The translations under genes and the position numbers were made by a program. A stretch of 64,000 bases of DNA from NCBI GenBank assembly GCA_037951165.1, contig JBBDHG010000450.1, positions 96,001-160,000 of the forward strand, written 5' to 3'. Source of the DNA: Lophius americanus. Lineage: Eukaryota; Chordata; Actinopteri; Lophiiformes; Lophiidae. Shown here piece after piece: positions 57,101 through 64,000 of this stretch; the stretch's first letter is position 1; each line of letters begins with the position of its first letter. The notes below the pieces were generated by a model, which worked only from the letters and a program-made list of their open reading frames with translations, was not told the origin of the DNA and did no database searches.

Positions 57101-58646
57101 GAGCAGGTCCAGATGTTGTCAGGAATGCCTTCTGGCCAGATGGATCAGAACCTGATGAGACCGGACCAACGGGTTTCACGTTTAGTTCCCAAGAAGTTAC
57201 AGGAGGAACATCGATCAAGTTATTCAGCTTGGATATTTCCTCCATGAGACTGAAAGTTTGATTGAAGTGTCCGCGACCTTTTTTCTGAGCAGTGGTCTTA
57301 AAAACAACCTCTCCTCTCCTCTCCTCTGCCCTTCCTCTCATCCAGGTACATCACTTCTGTCACCTCGATGACCCGCCTGAGCCCACTCCACTGGTGACGC
57401 CGCCGCAGTCCTCTGATGACGAAGAGGTTCTGACAGTGATGTGATGCGTGAGCATGGCTCCTCCCTCCGGGGTCGTTTGTCTGAAGGCGTGCGTTGTGTT
57501 TATTTACAGGACGACGGTGCTTATCCCTCATCGGCCGCCACTCCGCCTCGGACTCTCGGGTTGGGTCCGCTTTCACCGAGGGAACGGTCCACTCACCCTT
57601 TGTTCTCATCTCCCAGGAAACAGCCCCAGCATCCCCCGTTCTCGGCCCCCGAGGGCCCGACCTGCCGTCTGCCTGCCTGTATGAACACTGAGCACGCTCA
57701 GTCCTGGCCCTCCATCAACGTGAGTCCAAAACAGAAACCCACCGACCGTCAGGCCCGTTTTCATCATCAGAATCCTCTCAGATCTGAATACAGAAGAGAA
57801 TGAATATATTTATATACATAAAAATACATAATGTGTGACTGAACATTGAAGTCATGTTGTATGAATGTGTTTTTAACAAGTTCTATAAGTATACAGTTAT
57901 AATGATGATGATGATGATGATGAAGGCTCTTTACCTGACACAATCATTCATTCATTATCTATCTACTCTACGGCCCCCCCTGTGTCTGCACAGGGGGGCC
58001 GGCAGATGTGGATTTGAACCCGGTACCTTCTTGCTGTGAGGGGGCGGTGCTGCCCCACAGCACAACCTGTCAATCACAGTAATGAGGTCATCAGATGTGA
58101 AAGAGGTCAGAGTGTTGAATGTAAGAAACAAAACTAATCTGACATCGGTTGAATAATTAAACGTCTAAGGTTTAAAGTCTTTTACGCTGTGAGAAACGGT
58201 TCTGGATCAGATTATTAAGAAGTAGTCTGTGAGATCAGAAACAGAAAACACAGAACACTCCTTTCACTCTTCACTAACTCTGATCGGGTTGAGAAGAACC
58301 CGGTTTATCCTGCTGGAGGTACGTTATGACGGCGGGGGCTAAGATGAAGATGAAGATGAAGAGGGCGTATGTTAACGTTCCCTCACTCAACCATGAACTA
58401 CATTTACTTGGAGTCTAATTTCTGAGCTGGAGGTCAAATCTGGATGAAAGAGCGTTAAAGGTTGAGATTGTTTACAGCTCTGATGATGTCATCATCATCA
58501 TGTCGTCCTGTCTGCAGTTATGGATGGAGTCAGAGGAGAGCGCTGTTCGTAGCTGCCCCCTGTGTCAGCTGACCTTCCCGACGGGATACCCCGATGACGC
58601 CCTCATCAAACACATCGACTCCCACCTGGAGAACAGCAAGATCTGA
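50943..58646 (+). CDS. tbkbp1: TANK-binding kinase 1-binding protein 1 (SINTBAD), complete, 12 coding exons
   Basis: Cytosolic coiled-coil adaptor that binds TBK1 and IKKepsilon, a sibling of TANK and NAP1/AZI2. Exons: 50943-51176, 51288-51416, 53128-53232, 53324-53474, 54168-54361, 54622-54683, 54771-54877, 55288-55481, 55565-55852, 57346-57426, 57510-57719, 58518-58646. They sum to 1884 nt (627 residues; human 615), with all phases closing. Residues about 45-200 form the N-terminal coiled coil (AAYHDIKSRLATLERENSSI). About 220-315 is a second coiled coil containing the TBK1-binding segment VNLALAYTELTEELG. About 328-515 is low-complexity Pro/Ser/Arg sequence with the conserved FKGRRSYSE. 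The end has EHAQSWPSIN and a C2H2 ubiquitin-binding-type finger (Cys598, Cys601, His617, His621) finishing HLENSKI. The finger and EHAQSWPSIN distinguish it from AZI2. Confidence 0.95.
51288..51416 (+). CDS. tbkbp1: tbkbp1 coding exon 2
   Basis: Residues 79-121 (FPRISEFSQEIRRCSCEPVL...NLQQMINSLTQE), aligned with human YPLISDF...SLQQRLNQFQHE. Acceptor TCCTCCAG, donor GAG|GTACCG. Confidence 0.93.
51417..53127 (+). other. tbkbp1 intron 2
   Basis: 1.7 kb, of which about 950 bp is a decamer minisatellite. The remaining 3' part is AT-rich with no feature. Confidence 0.9.
51628..52584 (+). repeat. 10-bp minisatellite (TACATAAACA)n
   Basis: About 95 decamers with four main variants (TACATAAACA, TACATTAACC, TACATTAACA, TACATAAACC). 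Stretches show a 30-bp higher-order order: TACATTAACC then two TACATAAACA. Confidence 0.98.
53128..53232 (+). CDS. tbkbp1: tbkbp1 coding exon 3
   Basis: Residues 122-156 (LQESKEREERLEEVVRAYEK...TDLDKM), aligned with human QAYEKLCVEKSDLETELREM. Acceptor GCCGTCAG, donor ATG|GTAACC. Confidence 0.95.
53324..53474 (+). CDS. tbkbp1: tbkbp1 coding exon 4
   Basis: Residues 157-206 plus one base (TGLAERHVERICSLESALRM...). End of the first coiled coil. Acceptor TCTGTCAG, donor AGAG|GTGAGT. Confidence 0.93.
53580..54005 (+). mobile_element. L2-like LINE 3' fragment in tbkbp1 intron 4
   Basis: Contains the LINE tail blocks FKILLLVHKALKG, APNIWNN and LKLSYSLPPINK in degraded frames, then an AT-rich 3' end. 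Same orientation as the gene. Confidence 0.65.
54168..54361 (+). CDS. tbkbp1: tbkbp1 coding exon 5 (second coiled coil)
   Basis: Residues 207-271 (ESRGMTLQSSRSLDALSDLK...AHLQDAQRQ). Acceptor TTCTGTCAG, donor CAG|GTAGGC. A run of TCTGGTTCTG units supplies the pyrimidine-poor stretch just before the acceptor. Confidence 0.93.
54622..54683 (+). CDS. tbkbp1: tbkbp1 coding exon 6
   Basis: Residues 272-291 plus two bases (NPSTHCEHCDVEWIKKAGDE), aligned with human NQSERDMAWVKRVGDD. Acceptor TGTCTCAG, donor CA|GTGAGT. Confidence 0.93.
54771..54877 (+). CDS. tbkbp1: tbkbp1 coding exon 7 (TBK1-binding segment)
   Basis: Residues 292-327 plus one base. QVNLALAYTELTEELGRVRS is the near-invariant motif shared by TANK, NAP1 and SINTBAD for TBK1/IKKepsilon binding. 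Acceptor GTGTCAG, donor CCG|GTAGGT. Confidence 0.96.
55288..55481 (+). CDS. tbkbp1: tbkbp1 coding exon 8 (Pro/Ser-rich)
   Basis: Residues 328-392. Proline/serine-rich linker ending FKGRRSYSE, which matches human FQGRRSYSE. Acceptor CTCCAG, donor GAG|GTGAGG. Confidence 0.9.
55565..55852 (+). CDS. tbkbp1: tbkbp1 coding exon 9 (low-complexity)
   Basis: Residues 393-488 (VSDQSASQRPPARLMRDPVS, TLPKLRP...). Human TLPKPRAYG aligns. Contains a Gly/Arg-rich run around residues 450-470. Acceptor TCCCAG, donor GAG|GTACCA. Confidence 0.85.
55853..57345 (+). other. tbkbp1 intron 9
   Basis: 1.5-kb intron with a tandem (TGACCCC) patch near 56160-56190 and a mariner relic at 56630-57190. Confidence 0.85.
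56630..57190 (+). mobile_element. Tc1/mariner transposase relic
   Basis: The plus strand reads FPLVQDKARPHMAKVCGPLL and SRSPDLNPPEKFWDLMCRCI, then TVQNLTDALTQVWK. These are the QDNARPH and SPDLNPIEhlWD catalytic blocks (second and third acidic positions) of fish Tc1/mariner transposase. Upstream remnants correspond to WGGGSLEGRTDL and LTAVRYQDE but are frameshifted. Inserted in sense in tbkbp1 intron 9. Confidence 0.85.
57346..57426 (+). CDS. tbkbp1: tbkbp1 coding exon 10 (weak donor)
   Basis: Residues 489-515 (VHHFCHLDDPPEPTPLVTPP, QSSDDEE). The 81-bp length keeps frame with exon 11. The donor GAG|GTTCTG is poor; a much better GTGAGC lies 21 bp on, but using it would place an in-frame TGA before the junction. 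Confidence 0.7.
57510..57719 (+). CDS. tbkbp1: tbkbp1 coding exon 11
   Basis: Residues 516-585 (DDGAYPSSAATPPRTLGLGP...TEHAQSWPSIN). The last segment is near-identical to human AEHAQSWPSIN. Acceptor ATTTACAG, donor AAC|GTGAGT. Confidence 0.94.
57900..57924 (+). repeat. (GAT)n microsatellite
   Basis: About eight GAT units within tbkbp1 intron 11. Confidence 0.9.
57965..58085 (-). repeat. tRNA-like SINE fragment
   Basis: On the minus strand: GTGCTGTGGGGCAGCACCGC, CCCCTCACAGCAAGAAGGTA, CCGGGTTCAAATCCACATCT. The GGTTCAAATCC B box and CTCACAGCAAGAAGGT motif are typical of a common fish SINE. Confidence 0.6.
58518..58646 (+). CDS. tbkbp1: tbkbp1 coding exon 12 (C2H2/UBZ finger)
   Basis: Residues 586-627 and TGA. 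LWMESEESAVRSCPLCQLTF leads the finger Cys598-X2-Cys601...His617-X3-His621, ending HLENSKI as in human. Acceptor TGTCTGCAG. Confidence 0.97.
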   Translation, partial: LWMESEESAVRSCPLCQLTFPTGYPDDALIKHIDSHLENSKI

Positions 58647-58795
58647 CCTCCTCCACCCTCCTCCACCCTCCTCCACCTACAGGCTCTCCGTAACCGTTTT
58701 CCCTTTGGTTTTATTCAGGAAAAAATGAAGTCTTCCTGTACAGAGTTACAAACCAAGGTTAAACGTGTACAAATGAGCCAAAACATTATAACCAT

Positions 58796-58826
<31 letters not shown>

Positions 58827-58910
58827 TATATATTTATATAATATATATATATGCCGTTCCCTGCTTTCATAATTTAAGTGCCTTGATTAAACCACTTTCT
58901 TTATTGTTAA
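58647..58910 (+). other. tbkbp1: tbkbp1 3' UTR
   Basis: Short CCTCCACCCTC tandem run right after the stop, a CA/TA microsatellite at 58797-58852, and ATTAAA at 58886-58891 as the likeliest polyadenylation signal. Confidence 0.5.
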
Positions 58911-59104
58911 ATTATGGAAGCCAATCTTCTTCTTTTTTTCTATCATTATTTACTTCTCTCATAATTGTTAACTGTTAATTAAGATCTATTATAATAATGA
59001 TAATATCATTTCATGATTTTGAGAGTTAAACATGTTGATGGAATCAACACAAGAGTTTAAAACCATTTAAGTGTCAAGAGAAGCACATTACACATCTTTA
59101 CTCT

Positions 59105-59345
59105 TCATTTTCTTCTTCTTCCTCTTTCAGCTGCTCCCTTCAGGCGTCGCCACATAGATCAGAGTTTCCATCTCCTCTGTCACACCAACCAACTGCATGT
59201 CCTCTCTGACCACATCCACAAACCTCCTCTTTGCTCCTCCCCTTCTTCTCCTGCCTGCAGCTCCATCTCCAGCATCCTTCTACCAGTAGATCCACTATCC
59301 CTCCTCCTCACGGGTCAGAACCATCTCAATCTGTCCTCTCTTTTT
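59105..59345 (-). mobile_element. Non-LTR retrotransposon 3' end (RTE-like), reverse orientation
   Basis: Near-identical to part of the 41041-41640 copy (CAGATTGAGATGGTTCTGAC, TGGTAGAAGGATGCTGGAGA, GGACATGCAGTTGGTTGGTG). Here it also keeps the usual end GGCGACGCCTGAAGGGAGCA and GAAGAAGAAG. Confidence 0.75.
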
Positions 59346-60245
59346 CTTCAACCAGTACCACAGTTCCCACCAGCACCTTGCTGCGTAACAAAGCCAGCGG
59401 TGGTTGTTGTTGTTGTTGTTGTTAAACTTTCCTGTTTGGCATAAAGGTTTTATGTCAAAGCCATTCCTGACACAATCCTCCCCATTCATCCGGGTCTGGT
59501 ACCGGCACTGGACGTACACGGGCTTGTGTCTTTAAGCGGTTACACATACTGAATGAATGATGCATTGAACAGTTCTAGTGCTTTAATAACAGGTCCTGTG
59601 TTCAGTTTAACCGCTTTGAGGTTCAACTAGTGATGAAGACATCGTTGCAGTTTCATGTTGTACAAGTGGATCAGAAAAGATGCAAATAAAAGAGAAGTGT
59701 GAGCAAAAAGTCAACTTTCAAGCTAATTTATTTTCAACTGATGAAGAAGAAATGAGAACAAGCGAGTGAGTGCTGTAGTTTATGTAACCTTACACACATT
59801 TTATGTATTATTAATGGTAATAACTGTTAGCTTTGATCATCATTAATCCTGAACACTTATAAACTAATGATAAAAGAATCTTCTGTCGGTTTCACTTCTT
59901 CCCATTAGGCAGTATCGGTATGTTATAGTTAAGTATCAGGAAGTATGGGAAACTTTATCTCGTTATATTCATGGGAATGTTTCTCACAATTATCTGATTC
60001 TTCATCGAAAACATGACTATTAGAAAAATAACATTTACTCTTATTCCATCACAGGTAATTCTCTCCTGCGATGGAAAAATGACACCTGAGCTTAGCTCGC
60101 ATTTAAAATCACCTAAAACCGGTGCATCATTAAAACGTCATCTACTGCAGCGATCCAGGTGGAATTCTGACAGAACACCAACAACGGTACCGCTGCGCTA
60201 TGAAGTCCATTTCCATAATAAAAATAAAAAACAAGAAAAAAGAGC
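59346..60245 (+). other. Intergenic DNA with repeat fragment
   Basis: The part at about 59430-59560 (GGCATAAAGGTTTTATGTCA, CCTCCCCATTCATCCGGGTC, GTGTCTTTAAGCGGTTACAC) resembles a common fish repeat tail. Nothing was recognised beyond it. Confidence 0.5.
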
Positions 60246-60249
60246 TTAA

Positions 60250-60450
60250 ACCTTTGTGGTTTCCAAATACACTCTCTGTTTATCTCTTAAATACTCTGTA
60301 GCCGCTCGTCTCCTGCGCACTTCAGCGTCTCTGTTCAGCCCACTGAGCCCCCAGCTCCATCCACAAAGGAGCATCAATGGAAACGAAAGTACAAAGACGT
60401 CAATAATAGAATCAGTTTTAAGAAAGCTCTTCACCACATTGTGACATCAC
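60250..60450 (-). repeat. Inverted repeat, left copy
   Basis: Minus strand: GTGATGTCACAATGTGG, TTGATGCTCCTTTGTGGATG, GGAGCTGGGGGCTCAGTGGG, CTGAACAGAGACGCTGAAGT, GAGTATTTAAGAGATAAACA. Its partner lies at 61735-61935 in opposite orientation. Confidence 0.7.
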
Positions 60451-61734
60451 TACTCCTAATGCCTTATTTTGTTTCATTTCATTTTTAAAGGCTGCCAAAC
60501 ACGTAACATCACAAAAATGTTATCCTCTCAATCACCGCCAAAACCTGCCTCTGGGGGAAATATCACGTAAATCCCTCCAACAGCCTTTCCATAGTCTTGT
60601 TCACAGACCATCTGACAATCACACAGGGGGTGGAGATAAAAACAAATACAGAGCGGTCACCTTTGGGGGCTAACACATTTTTATACCACTTGTTAGCATT
60701 TCTTAAAACGCCTCCAATCCTGAAAAATCATTGTTCTTTGGAAATATTAAGTATTAGCCGTTATGACCAAATAACTTATAAACACCTGTGACGAGATCAT
60801 TCACTGCAGCTAAGTCGACACTGAATCCGTTAACTTACATCTTATTCACTATTGTTTCACCATTTAACAGCAATTGAAGCAACCATCCTCCGTCCACCTT
60901 CAACTTCCTCCATGTTAGATCAGACAGCATTAGACAGAAAAGAGAGAAACTTGGTGCAGAGGTAGAAGTGTCATTATTATGTATAAGTGTCATTATTATT
61001 ACGCATGTATTAATTGGTCTTCTCGTGGCTGTAGAGTCTGGAGCGAACAAACACTCTTTGAAAAAAAGTTGTGTCCAGTTCCTTGTCTGACTTCCCTCAA
61101 GCCTCACTGCGGTGATCTGTCGCCACCTGGTGACGAAACAAGGAATGACAGCGAACAGCTGAATGTGAGGCGGGGCTCCAGGCCTGAGTGACAGGTCCTC
61201 CCAGGAAGCACTGAATCCTCTCCAGGTGAGTCACTCGTGTGATAGTTTTTATCTGTGGTTCCTCAAAGCTGCCCTCAACATATGAATGAGTGCAAACGTT
61301 CATTTTTCACTACAAGTCTCCTCCAGCATAGTTTGTAGAAGAACAAGAATGTAAGTTGTCTTTAAATGAACATCCGTTTCCTTACATCTGTGTACAGTAA
61401 CAAAAGTGAATACTATTCTAAATTAACTGTTATATTATACATACAGGAGAAACACACTAAGTTAGAGCTAAGATAAATAATTTCAGGATTCCCTTCGAAG
61501 TATTTGAATATTTGCCACTTTGTGGGAAAATATAGAAAACGAACAACTTTGCTTTTATGTTCTTTTCTCTGACCTCGTCTAAAATGTTTTAAGGATATGT
61601 AAACAAAGGCTAGAATTATCGTGTGCATTGAGAACTACAAATGTTTCCAGTGTTGATGTTACTTTCACAGCTTTTGAGAGGAGATCATCCAGCAGGTGGA
61701 GCCAAACTTCGTATATTAATAAACCGTTTAGAGA
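60451..61734 (+). other. Spacer between inverted repeats
   Basis: About 1.3 kb of AT-rich sequence. A GC-richer patch at about 61085-61240 contains the donor-like CCAG|GTGAGT at 61226. No open frame with recognisable protein. Confidence 0.4.
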
Positions 61735-61935
61735 CGCGATGTCACAATGTGGCCATCTCTCGCTGTGTTCCTTTGATGTTTGTTGGGGGCTGGAGCTCGG
61801 AGCTAAGTTTCAAGTGTTCCTTTTGGGGTGGAGCAGGGGGGATCAGTGGGCTGAACAGAGACGCTGAAGTGGACAGCGCAGGAGAAGACAATCTGAAGAG
61901 TATTTGAGAGACACAGACAGACTTCAGTGGAGAGA
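61735..61935 (+). repeat. Inverted repeat, right copy
   Basis: GCGATGTCACAATGTGGCCA, CCTTTGATGTTTGTTGGGGG, GGGGGATCAGTGGGCTGAAC, AGAGACGCTGAAGT and GAAGAGTATTTGAGAGACAC match the left copy (60250-60450) with a few insertions. Confidence 0.7.
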
Positions 61936-62930
61936 AGATCTGGTAAGGTTGTGTCTCGGCGGAGGTTTGCACTCATTGCTTTTTCTAGTTTGAGGATTCT
62001 TAGGCTTTTGCTCAACAATGTTTCACACTTTGATTTGAACATATGCAATAATTGTAGCACACTTGTTTCAGAGGAAAGCATTTGTTTCATGTTGAGAATG
62101 TAATTTTTATTTGATTGTGTTGCTTTAATAAAAAGGTTTGAATTTGTGAATGATATCAATGAAGGATCATGGATATAGACAAAAAGACATTTCTTGAATC
62201 TCAATTTATTTTTGCTTTTCTTTTTTTAAAGGGTACTAATAATTGTGGAGGACTCTGCATAAAACTCTTCCTGGTTTTAACTGGAGCTACTTTGACATTA
62301 AACTGATGCAGTATATCGTCTTCAGAAGAAGGTAACCCCCAAATCATCAAAATAATAATAATAATACATTGAATTTATAGTGAACTAGAGCTGTTTTATG
62401 ACGCGTGGTCGAACTGAACACTGATGTTTATGTTATCAGATATGTGTCTTTAAAATCAATCAATTCAAAATTGAGATATGAAGAAAGGAATTAGAGGGAA
62501 AATAAAACTCACTGGAGCAAAAAAAAAAAACAAACTCATCTCAAAGGTAAAGCTTATAACTTGTAAGTTAGTAAATGATCTGTGTTTTGGTGTAAGTGAT
62601 TCATCTTTTACATATCTGATCATATATTCTTTAATTTAGTTTCCTCTGCTTTTTTTAAATCCTGAGTTTTTGTGGGCGGGTTCTTTCAGGGGTCTGGCCC
62701 CCAATTGGCTAATGTGTTTGAGTGACAGCTCAGGGGTCCAGCTGTTGTGCGCAGGAAGCACAAGAACATTCCAAACACCAACTAGAACATGACAGACGAG
62801 ACAGAAACACGTACATGATGATTTCTCACATGTCATCAATCTTAATGACACTTTTATTACAGATTAAAGGAGGTTGGAGGTGTTTAGAAGAAGATTAATT
62901 AATGAGGGGACCTTAGATTAAGAACATAGA
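61936..62930 (+). other. Intergenic AT-rich DNA
   Basis: Contains an AAT run near 62351-62366 and a GC-richer patch near 62670-62760. No gene was recognised on either strand. Confidence 0.5.
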
Positions 62931-62939
62931 ATAAATAAA

Positions 62940-63853
62940 ACAACTGATTATAGAAACGATTTATTTGAGACAATAAAAAACAAACAAAAAAACACTTTAG
63001 GGGCTTTTAACAGTGGTCTCTTTTCCTTATTAAAATCTGTGGAATCACCAATAAAACATTTTGTTGCATCATCTGAGAACAGAGAGTTCCACGGGACACA
63101 ACACACATCCCTCGGATCATTCTTGACAGCAATTCATAGAGACGAGGGAGAAGCAGGGCAATCAGGTCTGCTGTCTCAACAGGCTAGATAAAAACACTGA
63201 TGTGTCATGACTACACGGCACAAAAAACCCCCCACTTTTATACATCAACAACTTTATACAGTAAGACCCCCTGAGTAAGAAAGCACCAGCACCCCCGTAA
63301 CACAACCTGCTGCCACAAGACTCCGCCCTGCTGCGGTTTTGGATCCTTCTGAAAACTAATTCTGAACTCGTGTCAAAAGATGAGCCAAACTCTTTCATGG
63401 TATATTAAATACGTTTGTTAAAACTACCAAAGGTACGACATAAGAAAAGATCCGTCCCTCACACAGAAGTCAGACTCTAAGCACAAAGGTCTGAGGGGCA
63501 GTGATGGAACTGGGTTTCTAGTTTGGCCTCTTAATCATCAGCGATTCCTCTGAAGGTCTCCATTGTGGTGAGAGATTGGAGAAACATCCGGCCTCGTCTA
63601 TATCAGTCTTCATGTTCTCCCGCGGGGGCACCTCACCTCTTCGTGGCCCAATAACCCAATGAGAGGTTCATCTATGCTCGCATGCTGCCCTCTCTACACA
63701 CGGAGGTCCGGGCTGGCCTCCAGTTCATTCAGGCATAAATTATCGCACCAACGACGGTACAAACAGGGAATATCCTTCCAACTCATGATATTACAAAGGG
63801 TTTAGTACCTGGCTAGCATCCCATAGCCCCGGTACTGCACTGGGAGCCGTGTT
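62940..63853 (-). other. Putative 3' UTR of the minus-strand gene
   Basis: Follows the minus-strand stop at 63854. A minus-strand AATAAA (TTTATT on the plus strand) near 62959 gives a UTR of about 0.9 kb. No coding potential. Confidence 0.45.
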
Positions 63854-63962
63854 CTACCACAGGTCCAGATTGTCCATGTTGGCGAAGCCTGGGTCTTTAC
63901 GGAGCTTCCAGTAGGTTCCGTTGGACAACCACACCTCTTTGCCCTCCCGATCTAAAGCTTTC
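63854..63962 (-). CDS. Last coding exon of an unrecognised minus-strand gene (partial)
   Basis: On the minus strand, an excellent acceptor (CTTTCTTTTTCACTTTCTCAG) precedes one base of a split codon and then 35 codons: KALDREGKEVWLSNGTYWKL, RKDPGFANMDNLDLW, stop TAG. The composition (WLSNGTYWKLRKDPGF) looks like conserved protein and the UTR side has a polyadenylation signal. I do not recognise the family. The rest of the gene lies to the right of the window. Confidence 0.65.
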
Positions 63963-64000
63963 CTGAGAAAGTGAAAAAGAAAGTTGTTGTCTTCAAGCAG

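Overview
The window looks like vertebrate nuclear DNA, most likely from a teleost (ray-finned) fish. The basis is split genes with GT-AG introns of 80 bp to 6 kb, vertebrate-specific gene families, and interspersed repeats of the kinds common in percomorph genomes: tRNA-derived SINE heads, L2/Rex-like and RTE-like LINE tails, Tc1/mariner relics and long minisatellites. Species was not determined. All gene models were built by reading exons by eye against remembered human proteins and checking that splice phases close.

Layout. 1-480: possible last exon and 3' end of an unrecognised + strand gene, then a SINE. About 940-32,667: complete ap2a1 (AP-2 adaptor alpha subunit), 21 coding exons closing in frame to 962 residues, plus a candidate cassette exon in the hinge and one minor-class (U12, AT-AC) intron. 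32.7-37.0 kb: ap2a1 3' flank with decayed LINE pieces. About 37,000-42,045: prrg2 (transmembrane Gla protein 2), six exons; its first intron is almost entirely two minisatellites. 42.1-50.9 kb: no confident coding gene; very long simple-sequence arrays (CT, a 1-kb ACT array, AAT) and a GC-rich segment that could hold a tbkbp1 leader exon. 50,943-58,646: complete tbkbp1 (TBK1-binding protein 1/SINTBAD), 12 exons closing to 627 residues, with a 0.95-kb decamer array in intron 2 and a mariner relic in intron 9. 58.6-62.9 kb: repeats, including an inverted pair of about 190 bp. 62.9-64.0 kb: 3' end of an unrecognised minus-strand gene; only its last coding exon is inside the window.

The three recognised genes do not form a pathway. 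ap2a1 acts in clathrin-mediated endocytosis, prrg2 is a small vitamin-K-dependent single-pass membrane protein with cytoplasmic PY motifs, and tbkbp1 is an adaptor for TBK1/IKKepsilon in innate signalling. From memory, ap2a1 and prrg2 are also close together in human (19q13.33), whereas human TBKBP1 is on 17q21, so the tbkbp1 neighbour is the unexpected part. I found no clearly new system. The most distinctive signals are the 33-bp minisatellite whose first unit is the prrg2 exon 1 splice donor, the AT-AC intron, the hinge cassette exon, and a dispersed repeat family with internal tandem units.
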